The notes under the pieces are model-generated. The model searched no databases, was not told the DNA's origin, and saw nothing but the letters and a program-made list of their open reading frames with translations. A stretch of 14,823 nucleotides of DNA from Paracoccaceae bacterium (lineage in GTDB: Bacteria > Pseudomonadota > Alphaproteobacteria > Rhodobacterales > Rhodobacteraceae): assembly GCA_007131945.1 (NCBI GenBank), contig SLPP01000027.1:1-14823 (forward strand), written 5' to 3'. The position numbers were made by a program, and so were the translations under genes. Each line of letters begins with the position of its first letter. Position 1 is the first letter of the stretch. Shown in pieces: positions 14,591-14,823 of the stretch.

Positions 14591-14705
14591 CACCACCTCG
14601 TCGCCCAGAACCGCGCCCGGAAACTCTGCCCAGTCCACCTGCGCCTGGGCGCCAGCCGGGGTCTCGACCCGCCGCCGCGCCCGGATCGCCGGCGCCGGAT
14701 ACGTC
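14591..14705 (-). pseudogene. istA: Remnant of IS21-type transposase IstA
   Basis: About 38 codons match IstA: YPAPAIRARRRVETPAG followed by AQAQVDWAEFPGAVLGDEVV. The VDWAEF segment is the start of the DDE catalytic core and contains its first aspartate. Intact IstA has about 400-500 residues; the N-terminal HTH part and the rest of the core are absent. The fragment abuts the recombinase remnant within one or two bases. Its leftward orientation and position upstream of the istB remnant match the istA-istB order of IS21 elements. Confidence 0.75.
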
Positions 14706-14823
14706 CGGCTCCCCGGAGTTCGCACACTACACGACACACGGGATTTTTGACTGGCAACGGCGGGGGAAAGGGATTCGACTGGGGGACTCGCCCTCAGCAA
14801 AGGAGCTGCCCGTTGAACGCCCG
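14706..14823. other. Right edge, no recognisable gene
   Basis: 118 bases to the end of the window. No IstA similarity continues here on the minus strand. An AAGGAG (14800-14805) lies seven bases before TTG (14813), which could be a start codon for a gene beyond the edge, but only four codons are visible. Confidence 0.3.

Noticed and set aside
14763-14793. GATTCGAC-containing sequence resembling a tRNA T-arm (minus strand) or the 5' end of a tmRNA (plus strand)
   Set aside because: The flanking bases do not form the T stem, no acceptor or anticodon arm is found, and the rest of a tmRNA would be outside the window.
14800-14823. Possible gene start (AAGGAG then TTG) at the right edge
   Set aside because: Only four codons are visible and the start codon is a weak one; nothing can be said about a product.
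1-14823. CRISPR array, tandem repeats or defence-system genes
   Set aside because: No regularly spaced direct repeats, no Cas or restriction motifs; the EVE protein is in a housekeeping neighbourhood with no nuclease partner.

Overview
This is a GC-rich window from an alphaproteobacterium, most likely of the Rhodobacterales/Paracoccaceae. The evidence is the hemD - mic60 (COG4223) - hemY gene order, the high-GC codon usage and the style of the transport cluster. It holds three unrelated blocks: a catabolic/uptake cluster, two housekeeping operons that diverge from each other, and a graveyard of broken mobile elements at the right edge.

Block 1 (1-6999) is a divergent cluster that looks built for a diamino or polyamine-like substrate. 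Leftward run a cupin-type XRE regulator, a PuuB/DAO-type FAD amine oxidoreductase and a PLP ammonia-lyase related to diaminopropionate ammonia-lyase, which is cut by the window edge. Rightward runs a complete polyamine-type ABC importer in the order binding protein, ATPase, permease, permease. The short divergent intergenic region has a perfect TTGACA box and an 8-12-8 inverted repeat, a plausible operator for the regulator. A perfect 11-bp stem lies between the binding-protein gene and the ATPase gene, where it could raise binding-protein expression relative to the rest. The substrate cannot be read from sequence.

Block 2 (7000-13278) is core metabolism. Leftward: tsaD (t6A tRNA modification), a YciI-like protein and an EVE-domain protein, the last two overlapping by one base. 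Rightward: hemD (uroporphyrinogen-III synthase), a Mic60/mitofilin homologue with a very long low-complexity N-terminal segment, and hemY, whose C-terminus carries a four-cysteine rubredoxin-like knuckle. The convergent gap 7000-7244 can fold into a long stem-loop.

Block 3 (13279-14823) has no intact gene. It contains two pieces of a leftward IS21-type element (istA at about 14591-14705, istB at about 13693-13932). They are separated by about 650 bp carrying an unassigned open frame and a rightward serine-recombinase remnant that is frameshifted, truncated and changed at its conserved catalytic arginine. A perfect 30-bp palindrome sits at 13592-13621. I see no intact novel defence system, CRISPR array, rRNA or tRNA in the window. 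The most promising leads are the diamino-compound cluster with its unusual lyase active site, the regulatory structures around it, and the nested mobile-element scar.
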